From: Clostridiales bacterium
GTDB taxonomy: Bacteria; Bacillota; Clostridia; Lachnospirales; Lachnospiraceae
DNA length: 33,213 nt
Direction of reading: 5' to 3'
Assembly: GCA_019416265.1 (NCBI GenBank)
Contig: DXXQ01000128.1
Location: forward strand, 1 to 33,213
Position numbers and translations under genes: made by a program. Position 1 is the stretch's first letter. Each line of letters opens with the position of its first letter. Under the pieces are notes generated by a model. It had not been told where the DNA came from and did not search any database. It saw nothing but the letters and a program-made list of their open reading frames with translations. Positions 16,475 through 23,682 of the stretch are shown here, one piece after another.

Positions 16475-17498
16475 AACATATCTGAAAATCAGGGAAAAGC
16501 TGAAATACATATCAAACCGTGTAATGCTTATGGGCTGTATCGTCTGGATCATGCTTGCTATTGTGTCTGTTTACATGGTGATTCATTCAGTCAGAGGCGG
16601 TGAGCCGGTGTGGGCATCTGTATTGATGGTGATTTTAACTGCGGGAATCGGACTGGCGGGATGGTTCTGGATCAGGAATCCCTATCTGCGTTCTGAGAAA
16701 ATGATCAAACGATTTCTTGACGGATATTTTTTCTCGGAAAGTGAAGATCTTGATATGACGGTGCTTACGCCTCATATGGATTCCCAGATGAAGCTTATGG
16801 AAAAAATCATCCGTTCGCCGCAGATGATGGATCTGAACAAAAGACAGGCGCAGTACCTGGCTTTGCAGAATCAGATCAACCCTCATTTCCTTTATAATAC
16901 CCTGGAAAGTATCCGGGGAGAGGCTTTGATCGCAGGACTTGACAGCGTCGCGGATATGACGGAGGCTTTGGCGAAATTTTTCCGTTATACCATCACAAAG
17001 GTGGAAAATCTGGTATCTGTGGAAGAGGAACTGGATAATTGTGAAACCTACTTCGGGATTCAGAAATACAGATTTGGAGACAGGCTGAATCTCCATATCG
17101 AATATGACGAGATGGAATATGAAAATATTATGAACTGCAGGATTCCAAAGCTCACTCTGCAGCCCATTCTGGAAAACAGCATTATTCACGGCACAGAATT
17201 GAAGCTGGGAGCCGGAAATATTTATATCCATTTTGAATGTACCCAGGATCGGCTGATCATCCGTATATCAGACGACGGTGTGGGGATGGACGAGGAAACA
17301 CTGGAAAAATTAAACAGACGGCTTGGGCGGGTGCATGACTCTCTGGGGGCCGGAGAGGAAGAGAAAGGCGGAATTGCACTGGCAAACGTAAATAACAGAA
17401 TTCATCTTATTTTCGGGGATGAGTACGGAATGCATGTATATTCTGTGCCCGGAAGCGGAACAGATGTGGAGATTACGATTCCCCTGAGCTTTAATTAA
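16467..17498 (+). CDS. YesM-type histidine kinase with minimal sensor region
   Basis: 343-residue membrane kinase of the His_kinase (PF06580) plus HATPase class. H140 in QNQINPHFLYNTLESIRGEA is the phospho-site; LTLQPILENSIIHG holds N-box N237; ISDDGVGM and GIALANVNNRI are the ATP-lid regions. Two membrane segments (about 19-40 and 48-69) are separated by only about seven residues (SVRGGEP). Typical YesM kinases carry a dCache or other sensor of 200 or more residues between them. There is thus no obvious ligand-binding domain, and the signal must come through the membrane or from a partner such as the pseudo-ATPase encoded next. Translation is coupled to the regulator gene by overlap. Confidence 0.9.
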   Translation: MAKTYLKIREKLKYISNRVMLMGCIVWIMLAIVSVYMVIHSVRGGEPVWASVLMVILTAGIGLAGWFWIRNPYLRSEKMIKRFLDGYFFSESEDLDMTVLTPHMDSQMKLMEKIIRSPQMMDLNKRQAQYLALQNQINPHFLYNTLESIRGEALIAGLDSVADMTEALAKFFRYTITKVENLVSVEEELDNCETYFGIQKYRFGDRLNLHIEYDEMEYENIMNCRIPKLTLQPILENSIIHGTELKLGAGNIYIHFECTQDRLIIRISDDGVGMDEETLEKLNRRLGRVHDSLGAGEEEKGGIALANVNNRIHLIFGDEYGMHVYSVPGSGTDVEITIPLSFN

Positions 17499-17523
17499 AG
17501 AAGAAAGAACTGGGCAGACCGGT

Positions 17524-19017
17524 ATGAGAAAAGAAATATTTCGAATGGAGCGGGTAACCTATAAAGAGGCAGAGGTCACAAAGCTTGAGGACTTTAATCT
17601 GCAGATTTATGAGGGAGAGATCATGGGGCTTGTGCCTATCAATAACCATGGCAGAGCAGGGCTTCTGAAACTGCTTCAGAATAACCTTTCGATTTATGAC
17701 GGATATATTTACTACAATGGAGAAAGAGTCAATTCCTGGAAAGGAGCTGTACAGGGAAGCAATAAAATAAGTATTATCCAGGCGGAAAATTCCCTTGTGG
17801 AGTCCATGAGTATTACAGATAATATTTTTGTGCTCAGGAAAGGATTTCGACAGGAAATCATACGGACATCACTTCTTAACAGACAGCTTAAGCCTTTTTT
17901 TGAAGAGATCGGAATGCACATTCCGGCGGATGTGAGAGTGGAACGACTCACTGTTTTTGAGAGAGTGGTGGTGGAGCTTCTCCGGGCAGTTGTTGCAGGG
18001 AATCATCTTATTGTAATCGATGAGATCGGCGTTCTGATCAGCAATGAGGAGCTGGAAAAGTTTTATGAGATCCTGAGGCATTATACAAAAAAGGGCTGCT
18101 CGTTTTTATATATCAGCCCTCATGTGGAGGAGTGTGCCAGCATTTGTGACAGGCTGGCGATTCTGTTTAACGGACATATTCAAAGGATTGTGCTGAAGGA
18201 AGCCTTCGCAGATGAAATTCTGAGAGTGTATCCGGCAGAATATGACAGGATGGTTCGGTATCATCTGGAAAACAGAAGAAAAAACACGGGAAAAGAGGAG
18301 GAGCTTTTTCGCTGGAGCTACTACAGCGAGGAGGCAAAAAAGCAGATTTCTTTTGCTGTGAACAAAGGCGAATGTCTTGTAGTACAGCTTCAGGAGAGGA
18401 AATTGCTTCAGGAGCTTCTCCAAATGATGTCAGGAGAGCTGCCCCTGGCCAAAGAGAGCGCCCTTCTCGAAGGCAGGGAGACAGAGTTTATTGGAGACAG
18501 GAGAGTTGCAGTGGTCCAGGAGCTTCCCACAAAGACCATGATCTTTCCGGAACTGGATTATATGGATAATCTGTGTATGTCTCTGTCCCAGAGGATGAGT
18601 ACCATATGGAACAGCAGCAAGATCCGCAGGAGTATCCGTCGGGAGTACAGTATGTATCTGGGAGACGAGGTATTCGATATGCAGATAGAGGAGCTGAGCG
18701 AAAAACAGAAGTATCAGCTTGTATATGCAAGGGTGTTTCTGCAGAAACCGAAGCTGGTATTTTGTGTCAGCCCTTTCCAGGGCGCGGATCTTTTTCACAG
18801 AATGACCATATGGAAAATTCTGGAGAAATTTCTGGATCATGGTATTGCACTGGTGATTTTGTCTCACGGACTTTCCGATGCCCTGTCCCTGGCTGACAGG
18901 TTGTTGAATATTTCAAGTGACGGAACAGCAAATGAAATCGTCAGAGAGGAGTTTGCAGAAATATCTTTTCAGGTTCCGTGGAGGCATTTGTACGATAAAG
19001 AAAAAGAGGAGAGGTAA
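17524..19017 (+). CDS. Degenerate RbsA-like tandem ABC protein (pseudo-ATPase)
   Basis: 497 residues, the length of RbsA, and alignable by eye to it over both halves, yet with the ATP sites eroded. At the first Walker A position it reads GLVPINNHGRAGLLKLL, without the GK[ST]. The first signature is RLTVFERVVVELLRAV instead of LSGGQ. Walker B HLIVIDEIG keeps D166/E167, and the H-loop is shifted to YISPH. In the second half no P-loop is present; the signature relic is ELSEKQKYQLVYARVFLQKP and Walker B is VFCVSPFQG without the acidic pair; ILSHG keeps a histidine. It cannot be an ordinary ATPase. Located 25 bases after the sensor-poor kinase and four bases before a small unknown gene, it is probably a signalling adaptor, perhaps competing with RbsA for the permease. 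No strong ribosome site precedes the ATG. Confidence 0.75.
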   Translation: MRKEIFRMERVTYKEAEVTKLEDFNLQIYEGEIMGLVPINNHGRAGLLKLLQNNLSIYDGYIYYNGERVNSWKGAVQGSNKISIIQAENSLVESMSITDNIFVLRKGFRQEIIRTSLLNRQLKPFFEEIGMHIPADVRVERLTVFERVVVELLRAVVAGNHLIVIDEIGVLISNEELEKFYEILRHYTKKGCSFLYISPHVEECASICDRLAILFNGHIQRIVLKEAFADEILRVYPAEYDRMVRYHLENRRKNTGKEEELFRWSYYSEEAKKQISFAVNKGECLVVQLQERKLLQELLQMMSGELPLAKESALLEGRETEFIGDRRVAVVQELPTKTMIFPELDYMDNLCMSLSQRMSTIWNSSKIRRSIRREYSMYLGDEVFDMQIEELSEKQKYQLVYARVFLQKPKLVFCVSPFQGADLFHRMTIWKILEKFLDHGIALVILSHGLSDALSLADRLLNISSDGTANEIVREEFAEISFQVPWRHLYDKEKEER

Positions 19018-19021
19018 GTAT

Positions 19022-19399
19022 ATGAAGGTGACGCAGGAGCTGATCGACAGCTACGGGGATAAAAAAGACAGATTATCAGATGGCATTATCATGCCGGACG
19101 GAGACTACAGAATACTGGAGAAGGGGCATTTGCAGACTTTAATGGATCTCCTTCCTGAGTCGGACAATGAGATCTGGAAAATGATTCCGGAGGACGATTC
19201 CGCTTTATTCTGGATGGTGGAAAAGACAGGATGTGTTCTGACGGATTACAATACGACAATAGGAATGAAGATGACACCGCAGCAGCAGGAGGTCTTTGAT
19301 CTTCTGGTAAATAACCGTATCATCGAATGGGAATACAGCGATCTTACGAAACAGCGTGAGATGGCGCATAAAAAAGAAGCCGCGAAGAAAGAAAAATAA
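19022..19399 (+). CDS. Unknown small protein, last gene of the two-component operon
   Basis: 125-residue soluble protein that I do not recognise. ATG 19022 is chosen because AGAGG lies close upstream and the gene then starts four bases after the pseudo-ATPase stop; a longer frame from TTG 18917 would overlap that gene. There is no signal peptide or membrane segment. The middle contains acidic and aromatic residues (IWKMIPEDDSALFWMVEKTG) and MTPQQQEVFDLLVNN resembles a small helical element; the C-terminus is a lysine-rich helix (HKKEAAKKEK). Tight linkage suggests co-expression with the kinase and regulator, but a function cannot be assigned. Confidence 0.65.
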   Translation: MKVTQELIDSYGDKKDRLSDGIIMPDGDYRILEKGHLQTLMDLLPESDNEIWKMIPEDDSALFWMVEKTGCVLTDYNTTIGMKMTPQQQEVFDLLVNNRIIEWEYSDLTKQREMAHKKEAAKKEK

Positions 19400-19495
19400 A
19401 ATCGTAAAAAGTATAAGTTCCTCTGTTTTACAGATACTATCATTGGAATTACAGGAATTTCATGGATAGATAAAGAAAACGGAGGAACTTATTTT

Positions 19496-20044
19496 ATGAA
19501 AGCTACAGGGATTGTGAGGAGAATTGACGATCTGGGAAGAGTAGTGATCCCCAAAGAGATCAGAAGAACACTGAGAATTAAAGAAGGTACGCCTCTGGAG
19601 ATTTTTACAGACAGAGAGGGACAGGTTATCCTGAAAAAATATTCGCCTATCGGGGAACTGAGCATCTTTGCAAAGGAATATGCGGAGGCGCTTTCGCAGA
19701 CAACAGGGTGTGTTGCCTGTATTACAGACCATGATCAGGTTGTTGCGGCTGCCGGCACGGGAAGCAGAGAATTCAGCGGAAAAGAAATCAGCAGCAGACT
19801 TGAGGAGGCAATCTCCGGAAGGGAGAGCAAATGTCTTAACGGAGATGAAAAGGGTAAAATTCCTGTTGTGGACGATCAGGGAGCGCTTTTTTATTCCCAG
19901 CTTATGCAGCCTATTATCAGTGCAGGAGATGCCATCGGTTCTGTGATCCTTATGGGAAAAAATGACAGGGAGGTCATGGGAGATGCGGAAAAGATGCTGG
20001 TAAAAACAGCTGCCGGTTTTCTGGGACGCCAAATGGAACAATAG
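19496..20044 (+). CDS. spoVT: Stage V sporulation protein T, AbrB-family regulator
   Basis: 182 residues, close to Bacillus SpoVT (178). The N-terminal AbrB/SpoVT DNA-binding domain (1-52) is the signature MKATGIVRRIDDLGRVVIPK followed by EIRRTLRIKEGTPLEIFTDREGQ. A GAF-like domain (about 55-180) follows with CVACITDHDQVVAAAG and AIGSVILMGKND. SpoVT modulates late forespore, sigma-G dependent gene expression, so its presence supports an endospore-forming host. The ATG is preceded by GGAGGAAC. No clear sigma-A promoter is visible in 19400-19495; a forespore promoter is possible. It appears monocistronic and unrelated to its neighbours. Confidence 0.92.
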   Translation: MKATGIVRRIDDLGRVVIPKEIRRTLRIKEGTPLEIFTDREGQVILKKYSPIGELSIFAKEYAEALSQTTGCVACITDHDQVVAAAGTGSREFSGKEISSRLEEAISGRESKCLNGDEKGKIPVVDDQGALFYSQLMQPIISAGDAIGSVILMGKNDREVMGDAEKMLVKTAAGFLGRQMEQ

Positions 20045-20124
20045 AAAAGCCTGCAGCACGGGGAAGAAGCTCTCTTTTATAAAATATGCTGAAAAATGAT
20101 AAAAATTTTCTCGTAAAATCAATG

Positions 20125-20153
20125 TTGAAAATTTTTTCCAAAGTATTTATAAT
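20125..20153 (+). promoter_or_regulatory. Sigma-A promoter of nanE
   Basis: TTGAAA (20125-20130), 17-base spacer, perfect TATAAT (20148-20153). The operator-like palindrome at 20126-20140 overlaps the -35 box and spacer. Confidence 0.75.
20126..20140. promoter_or_regulatory. Probable RpiR-family operator before nanE
   Basis: TGAAAATTTTTTCCA; its reverse complement TGGAAAAAATTTTCA differs at one base from the perfect-armed palindrome in front of nanA (21960-21974). Overlap with the promoter indicates repression. Confidence 0.6.
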
Positions 20154-20192
20154 AGAACTAGCAAACAAATTTTATAAAAGAGAGGATATGTT

Positions 20193-20894
20193 ATGACAAA
20201 ACAGGAAATCTTAGATGCGATTCATGGAAAAATGATTATTTCATGTCAGGCAGTACAGGGAGAACCGCTGTATGTTGAGGAGAAATCTGTTATGTATCTT
20301 ATGGCCCGTGCTGCAAAACAGGCCGGTACACCGGCAATCCGTACAAGCAGTATCCGTGATGTGATCGCGATCAAAGAAGAAACAGGCCTTCCGGTTATCG
20401 GTCTGGTTAAAATTCAGTATCCGGGATATGAAGCTTATATCACCCCTACCATGAAAGAGGTAGATGATCTTGTTGCAGCGGGCTCTGATGTAGTAGCTCT
20501 TGACTGTACGCTTCGCAAACGCGGAGACGGAACGACTATCAACGAATTCATCGCACAGATTAAAGAAAAATATCCGGATATCATTCTTATGGCGGACATT
20601 TCCAACTATGAAGAGGGCGTGAATGCTTGGAAATGCGGCGTAGATATCGTTGGAACAACCATGAGCGGATATACGGATTATACATCAAAGAAAGATGAGC
20701 CGGATTATGAGCTGATGAGCCGTCTTGCAAAGGATATCGACATTCCGGTGATCGGAGAGGGAAAAATTCACTATCCGGATCAGGCAGTAAAGGCTCTTCA
20801 GACAGGAGCATGGTCTATTGTAGTAGGCGGAGCAATTACACGGCCGCTGGAAATCGCGCAGAGATTTATGAACGCGATCAATGAGAGTAAATAA
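20193..20894 (+). CDS. nanE: N-acetylmannosamine-6-phosphate 2-epimerase
   Basis: 233-residue cytoplasmic TIM-barrel enzyme converting N-acetylmannosamine 6-phosphate to N-acetylglucosamine 6-phosphate in sialic-acid catabolism. Family hallmarks are ISCQAVQGEPLY at the N-terminus, catalytic lysine K73 in GLVKIQYPGYEAYITPT, DCTLRKR, catalytic glutamate E189 in VIGEGKIHYP, and the phosphate-binding VVGGAITRP. Length is typical. Its promoter carries the operator shared with nanA. A 16-base direct repeat spans its stop codon, and a terminator shared with the opposing RpiR gene follows. The substrate kinase (NanK) is not present intact nearby. Confidence 0.94.
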   Translation: MTKQEILDAIHGKMIISCQAVQGEPLYVEEKSVMYLMARAAKQAGTPAIRTSSIRDVIAIKEETGLPVIGLVKIQYPGYEAYITPTMKEVDDLVAAGSDVVALDCTLRKRGDGTTINEFIAQIKEKYPDIILMADISNYEEGVNAWKCGVDIVGTTMSGYTDYTSKKDEPDYELMSRLAKDIDIPVIGEGKIHYPDQAVKALQTGAWSIVVGGAITRPLEIAQRFMNAINESK

Positions 20895-20914
20895 CGTGAA
20901 TGAGAGTAAATAAC
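20880..20914. repeat. 16-bp direct repeat across the nanE stop codon
   Basis: AATGAGAGTAAATAAC occurs at 20880-20895 and 20899-20914, period 19. The first copy encodes the last residues (ESK) and stop of NanE; the second lies directly after it, out of frame, as a non-coding echo. Confidence 0.85.
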
Positions 20915-20926
20915 ACACAGGTAAAC

Positions 20927-20960
20927 AAAAGGATGTGCCGTTTCTGGGCGCATCCTTTTT
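20927..20960. terminator. Terminator between nanE and the RpiR gene
   Basis: AAAAGGATGTGCC (20927-20939) pairs with GGCGCATCCTTTT (20947-20959), with one G-T pair and T-rich flanks on both strands. It serves two convergent genes. Confidence 0.85.
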
Positions 20961-20967
20961 AAAATGT

Positions 20968-21825
20968 TTATAAAAGCTTGTTGGCAATCGCTTTCGCAGT
21001 GGAGGAACGGGCTGCAGCGCGAAGCTCCGGATTCATACTGCAGAAGCCGTAGAAGAGGCAGTCGATAAGAAAAAGCTGACCTACCTTTGCTGAGATGGAA
21101 CCGGACTGCAGCGGGCTTTCGTTGTAACCGCACTGGAGAACGAGATGTGCAAATTCCGCAGCTCTCGATTTCGGAAAATGGGTGATCAGTATGATCGGAA
21201 CCTTCCTCTCATGAGCGACGCTGAGAATATCCTCCATATCCTTGGTGGAACCGGAATAAGAGAAGAAAAGGATGGCATCCTCCGGAGAAGCCAGAGCAAC
21301 CGCCATTGCCTGCATATGGGAATCTGTGATATGAATGAAATTCGAAGCCGCAGTTGAAAAACGAGCCCAGGCTTCCATTGCCATGATATTGCTTCCGCCC
21401 TGGCCAAAGCAGTAAATATGTTTTGCCGAGGCGAGGAGGCGGGATGCATTCATCAGACTTTCTTCATCCAGAAGTTCCAGGGTTTCATTGAGCGCCGCAA
21501 CATTGGCGGCATGAACCTTCCGGCACATACTGTCGGTGGAATCCTTGGATGTGATAGGTTCACTGCAGTCTGTGGGATCTCCCAGATCTGTTACATGATC
21601 AGCCTGGGCAAGGGCAAGCTTGAATGCGTTATAGCTTGGATATCCCAGAGCACGGCAGAAACGGGTAATCGTCGCCTCCGATACATCGCAGTTTTCTGCG
21701 AGAGACGTAATGGAAAGATACTGGGATTCCGTGGTATGCGCAAAAATATAGTCGGCCAGTTTTTTTCCGGAACGGGTCAATGAATGATATTTTTCAGTGA
21801 TTGCTTCCAGAACATTTGTCGTCAA
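20968..21825 (-). CDS. RpiR-family regulator with SIS domain (NanR/MurR-like)
   Basis: 285-residue transcription factor. Residues 1-77 are the RpiR helix-turn-helix (SITSLAENCDVSEATITRFC, then RALGYPSYNAFKLAL). Residues about 110-250 form a SIS phosphosugar-binding domain (HIYCFGQGGSNIMAMEAWARF, ILFFSYSGSTKDM, PIILITHF). Such proteins sense sugar phosphates such as N-acetylmannosamine 6-phosphate or N-acetylmuramate 6-phosphate. The start is TTG at 21825, supported by GAGGAGG eight bases upstream. It lies between nanE and nanA on the opposite strand and is the natural candidate to bind the shared palindromes in front of both. A sialic-acid role is favoured over MurNAc because nanA is adjacent. 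Confidence 0.9.
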   Translation of the reverse strand: MTTNVLEAITEKYHSLTRSGKKLADYIFAHTTESQYLSITSLAENCDVSEATITRFCRALGYPSYNAFKLALAQADHVTDLGDPTDCSEPITSKDSTDSMCRKVHAANVAALNETLELLDEESLMNASRLLASAKHIYCFGQGGSNIMAMEAWARFSTAASNFIHITDSHMQAMAVALASPEDAILFFSYSGSTKDMEDILSVAHERKVPIILITHFPKSRAAEFAHLVLQCGYNESPLQSGSISAKVGQLFLIDCLFYGFCSMNPELRAAARSSTAKAIANKLL

Positions 21826-21959
21826 AAAAATTACCTCCTCTTTGAATTGCTTCTTTTATTATAAAGCAAGAGGTTTTAAGGTGCAAGGTTATCCGAAGTA
21901 AAATCCCCCTTTGTAAAAATTGCCTAAAAATAGAAAGGAATTTCATTTATTAAAAACAT

Positions 21960-21974
21960 TGAAAAAAATTTTCA
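21960..21974. promoter_or_regulatory. Probable RpiR-family operator before nanA
   Basis: TGAAAAAAATTTTCA has perfect TGAAAA/TTTTCA arms and matches the nanE site at 14 of 15 positions on the opposite strand. It lies about 20 bases before a possible TATAAA (21993-21998) and also faces the divergent RpiR gene, so it could serve autoregulation. Confidence 0.6.
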
Positions 21975-22010
21975 TAAATGTTATCCTTTGGATATAAACA
22001 AGTGTGATCC

Positions 22011-22034
22011 GCTGCCGTGATTGTAGTGGGCAGC
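22011..22034 (+). other. Leader hairpin upstream of nanA
   Basis: GCTGCC (22011-22016) pairs with GGCAGC (22029-22034) around a 12-base loop in the untranslated leader. No T-tract; role unknown. Confidence 0.4.
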
Positions 22035-22065
22035 TGCGTATCATTTAAGAAAAGAGGAAAAGACT

Positions 22066-22986
22066 ATGAAAGACATTACTAAGTATCAGGGAATTATTCC
22101 GGCATTTTATGCATGCTATGATTCAGAAGGAAATATCAGTCCGGAAAGAGTTGAGGCTCTTACAAAACACCTTATCAGTAAAGGGGTAAAAGGCGTATAT
22201 GTAGGCGGTTCTTCCGGTGAGTGTATTTATCAGAGCGTTGCGGAGAGAAAGCTTCTCCTTGAGCATGTTATGAAAGCAGCAGAGGGTAAGCTTACAGTGA
22301 TCGCTCACGTTGCATGCAACAATACGGCAGACAGTAAGGAGCTTGCTGCCCATGCAGAAAGCCTTGGAGTAGACGCCATTGCATCAATTCCTCCGATTTA
22401 TTTCCATCTTCCGGAATATGCAATCGCAGAATACTGGAACGACATTTCCAGTGCAGCGCCGAATACAGATTTCGTGATCTATAATATTCCGCAGCTTGCA
22501 GGCGTTGCATTAACAATGCCGTTATTTAAAGAAATGAAGAAAAACCCAAGAGTTGTTGCAGTGAAAAACAGCTCTATGCCTGTTCAGGATATTCAGATGT
22601 TCAAGATGGAAGGCGGAAAAGACTTCGTAGTATTCAACGGTCCGGACGAGCAGCTTGTTTCCGGTCTTGCCATGGGTGCTGACGGCGGTATCGGCGGTAC
22701 ATATGGTGTTATGCCTGAGCTTTATCTGAAGATCAAAGAGCTTGTTGAAGCCGGAAAAATGGCAGAGGCTCTTGACGTTCAGAACGCAGCAGATGCAATT
22801 ATTTACGCTATGTGCGCATGTCATGGAAATCTCTATGCAGTTATGAAAGAGATCATGAGAATCCGTGACGGACTGGACATTGGCGGTGTTCGTAAACCGC
22901 TTCCGGATATCATTCCTGAGGATATGGATCAGATTAAAAAATGTGCAAAGATGATCGACGAAGCAATTGAGAAATTTTGCAAATAG
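22066..22986 (+). CDS. nanA: N-acetylneuraminate lyase
   Basis: 306-residue cytoplasmic class I aldolase of the DHDPS/NAL family that splits N-acetylneuraminate into N-acetylmannosamine and pyruvate. Visible active-site elements are the carboxylate-binding loop YVGGSSGEC (45-53; NAL usually reads GGSTGE), Y139 in VIYNIPQLAGV, and Schiff-base lysine K167 in VVAVKNSSM. Length is as expected. A relative acting on another 2-keto-3-deoxy acid cannot be excluded by motifs alone, but nanE and the RpiR gene beside it support sialic acid. A consensus ribosome site and an aborted start of another gene follow (see 22989-23093). No transporter or sialidase is in the window unless the ABC system at 11059-14663 serves. 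Confidence 0.88.
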   Translation: MKDITKYQGIIPAFYACYDSEGNISPERVEALTKHLISKGVKGVYVGGSSGECIYQSVAERKLLLEHVMKAAEGKLTVIAHVACNNTADSKELAAHAESLGVDAIASIPPIYFHLPEYAIAEYWNDISSAAPNTDFVIYNIPQLAGVALTMPLFKEMKKNPRVVAVKNSSMPVQDIQMFKMEGGKDFVVFNGPDEQLVSGLAMGADGGIGGTYGVMPELYLKIKELVEAGKMAEALDVQNAADAIIYAMCACHGNLYAVMKEIMRIRDGLDIGGVRKPLPDIIPEDMDQIKKCAKMIDEAIEKFCK

Positions 22987-23622
22987 TCAGGAGGATAACT
23001 GTGGGAAAGTATTTGTTGCTCGACAGGCGGTTTTTGAATCCGCAGGGGATGAGGCTTTGGGTAGGCGCAGATCTGGAGAATGAGGGTCAATGATCCGGTG
23101 ATATTCCTCCAGGGTAAGGCCGGTGAGGGCAAGGCAGCAGGCCAGTTCTTTTCCGACATAGCGGATGTGCCATGGTTCGGCGGGGACGCCTGTAACAGCT
23201 TCTTTGTTTTCCGGGTATCGGAGAAGGTATCCGTAAAGTGAAGCGTTTTTTGCCAGCCACATACCTTCCGGAGTTTGGGCGAAAGAAGCTGTAAGTTCCA
23301 GATTGTTGGACGGACTTGAAACATCAAGGGCAAGACCGCTCTGATGTTCGCTTGTTCCGGGAGCTGCTATGTAGGGACTTCCGTTGTAAAGCTCTTTCTG
23401 GCGGCTGTATGAACGATAGCCGGATATACCAAATAGATGAAGCCCCTCTTTATGAGCTGCGACGAAAAGGTAGTGAGCGGCTTCGGCAGCCTTTATTTCC
23501 ATAAGCCTTTTGGGATCACCGGGAAGAGCGTCGAAGGGAATACCTGTATCTACCAGATTTTCCGGGATGTAATCCTCAGAAAGCGGATGCTCTTTGTTGA
23601 TCAGACGAATATAATTTACCAT
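22987..23622 (-). CDS. VanY-like D-alanyl-D-alanine carboxypeptidase (M15B), no signal peptide
   Basis: 211-residue zinc peptidase of the VanY/LdcB family, which trims peptidoglycan stem peptides. Motifs are SGYRSYSRQ, zinc-ligand histidine and aspartate in TSEHQSGLALDV, and catalytic glutamate plus ligand histidine in EPWHIRYVG. Unlike most family members it begins directly with MVNYIRLINKEHPL and has no signal peptide or anchor, suggesting cytoplasmic action (for example on recycled muropeptides), lysis-dependent release, or a lost exported N-terminus. The last 30 or so residues are low-complexity and overlap the antisense of the aborted gene after nanA; the authentic C-terminus may have been replaced. 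It lies downstream of pncB on the same strand, behind a hairpin that can mask its AAAGGGGG ribosome site. Confidence 0.8.
   Translation of the reverse strand: MVNYIRLINKEHPLSEDYIPENLVDTGIPFDALPGDPKRLMEIKAAEAAHYLFVAAHKEGLHLFGISGYRSYSRQKELYNGSPYIAAPGTSEHQSGLALDVSSPSNNLELTASFAQTPEGMWLAKNASLYGYLLRYPENKEAVTGVPAEPWHIRYVGKELACCLALTGLTLEEYHRIIDPHSPDLRLPKASSPADSKTACRATNTFPQLSS
22989..23093 (+). pseudogene. Remnant 5' end of a deleted gene after nanA, possibly a ROK kinase (nanK)
   Basis: Three bases after the nanA stop, AGGAGG (22989-22994) is followed at ideal spacing by GTG 23001, opening VGKYLLLD and then an unrelated tail to a stop at 23091. G-K-Y-L-L-L-D resembles the N-terminal beta strand of ROK sugar kinases such as NanK, in which a DIGGT motif would follow. 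After D the sequence turns into antisense of the VanY-like gene, so a deletion or inversion junction near 23025 is likely. The kinase identity rests on eight residues and the operon logic; the orphan ribosome site is direct. Confidence 0.4.
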
Positions 23623-23628
23623 AAAATG

Positions 23629-23670
23629 AACCCCCTTTCCCTTTTATGTTTATGAAAGGAAGAGGGGGTT
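23629..23670 (-). promoter_or_regulatory. Hairpin masking the ribosome site of the VanY-like gene
   Basis: AACCCCCT (complement of 23663-23670) pairs with AGGGGGTT (complement of 23629-23636), extended by further pairs. The 3' arm contains the AAAGGGGG ribosome site of the minus-strand gene. It could act as a weak terminator after pncB or as translational control. Confidence 0.5.
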
Positions 23671-23682
23671 TATGACTTAAAA

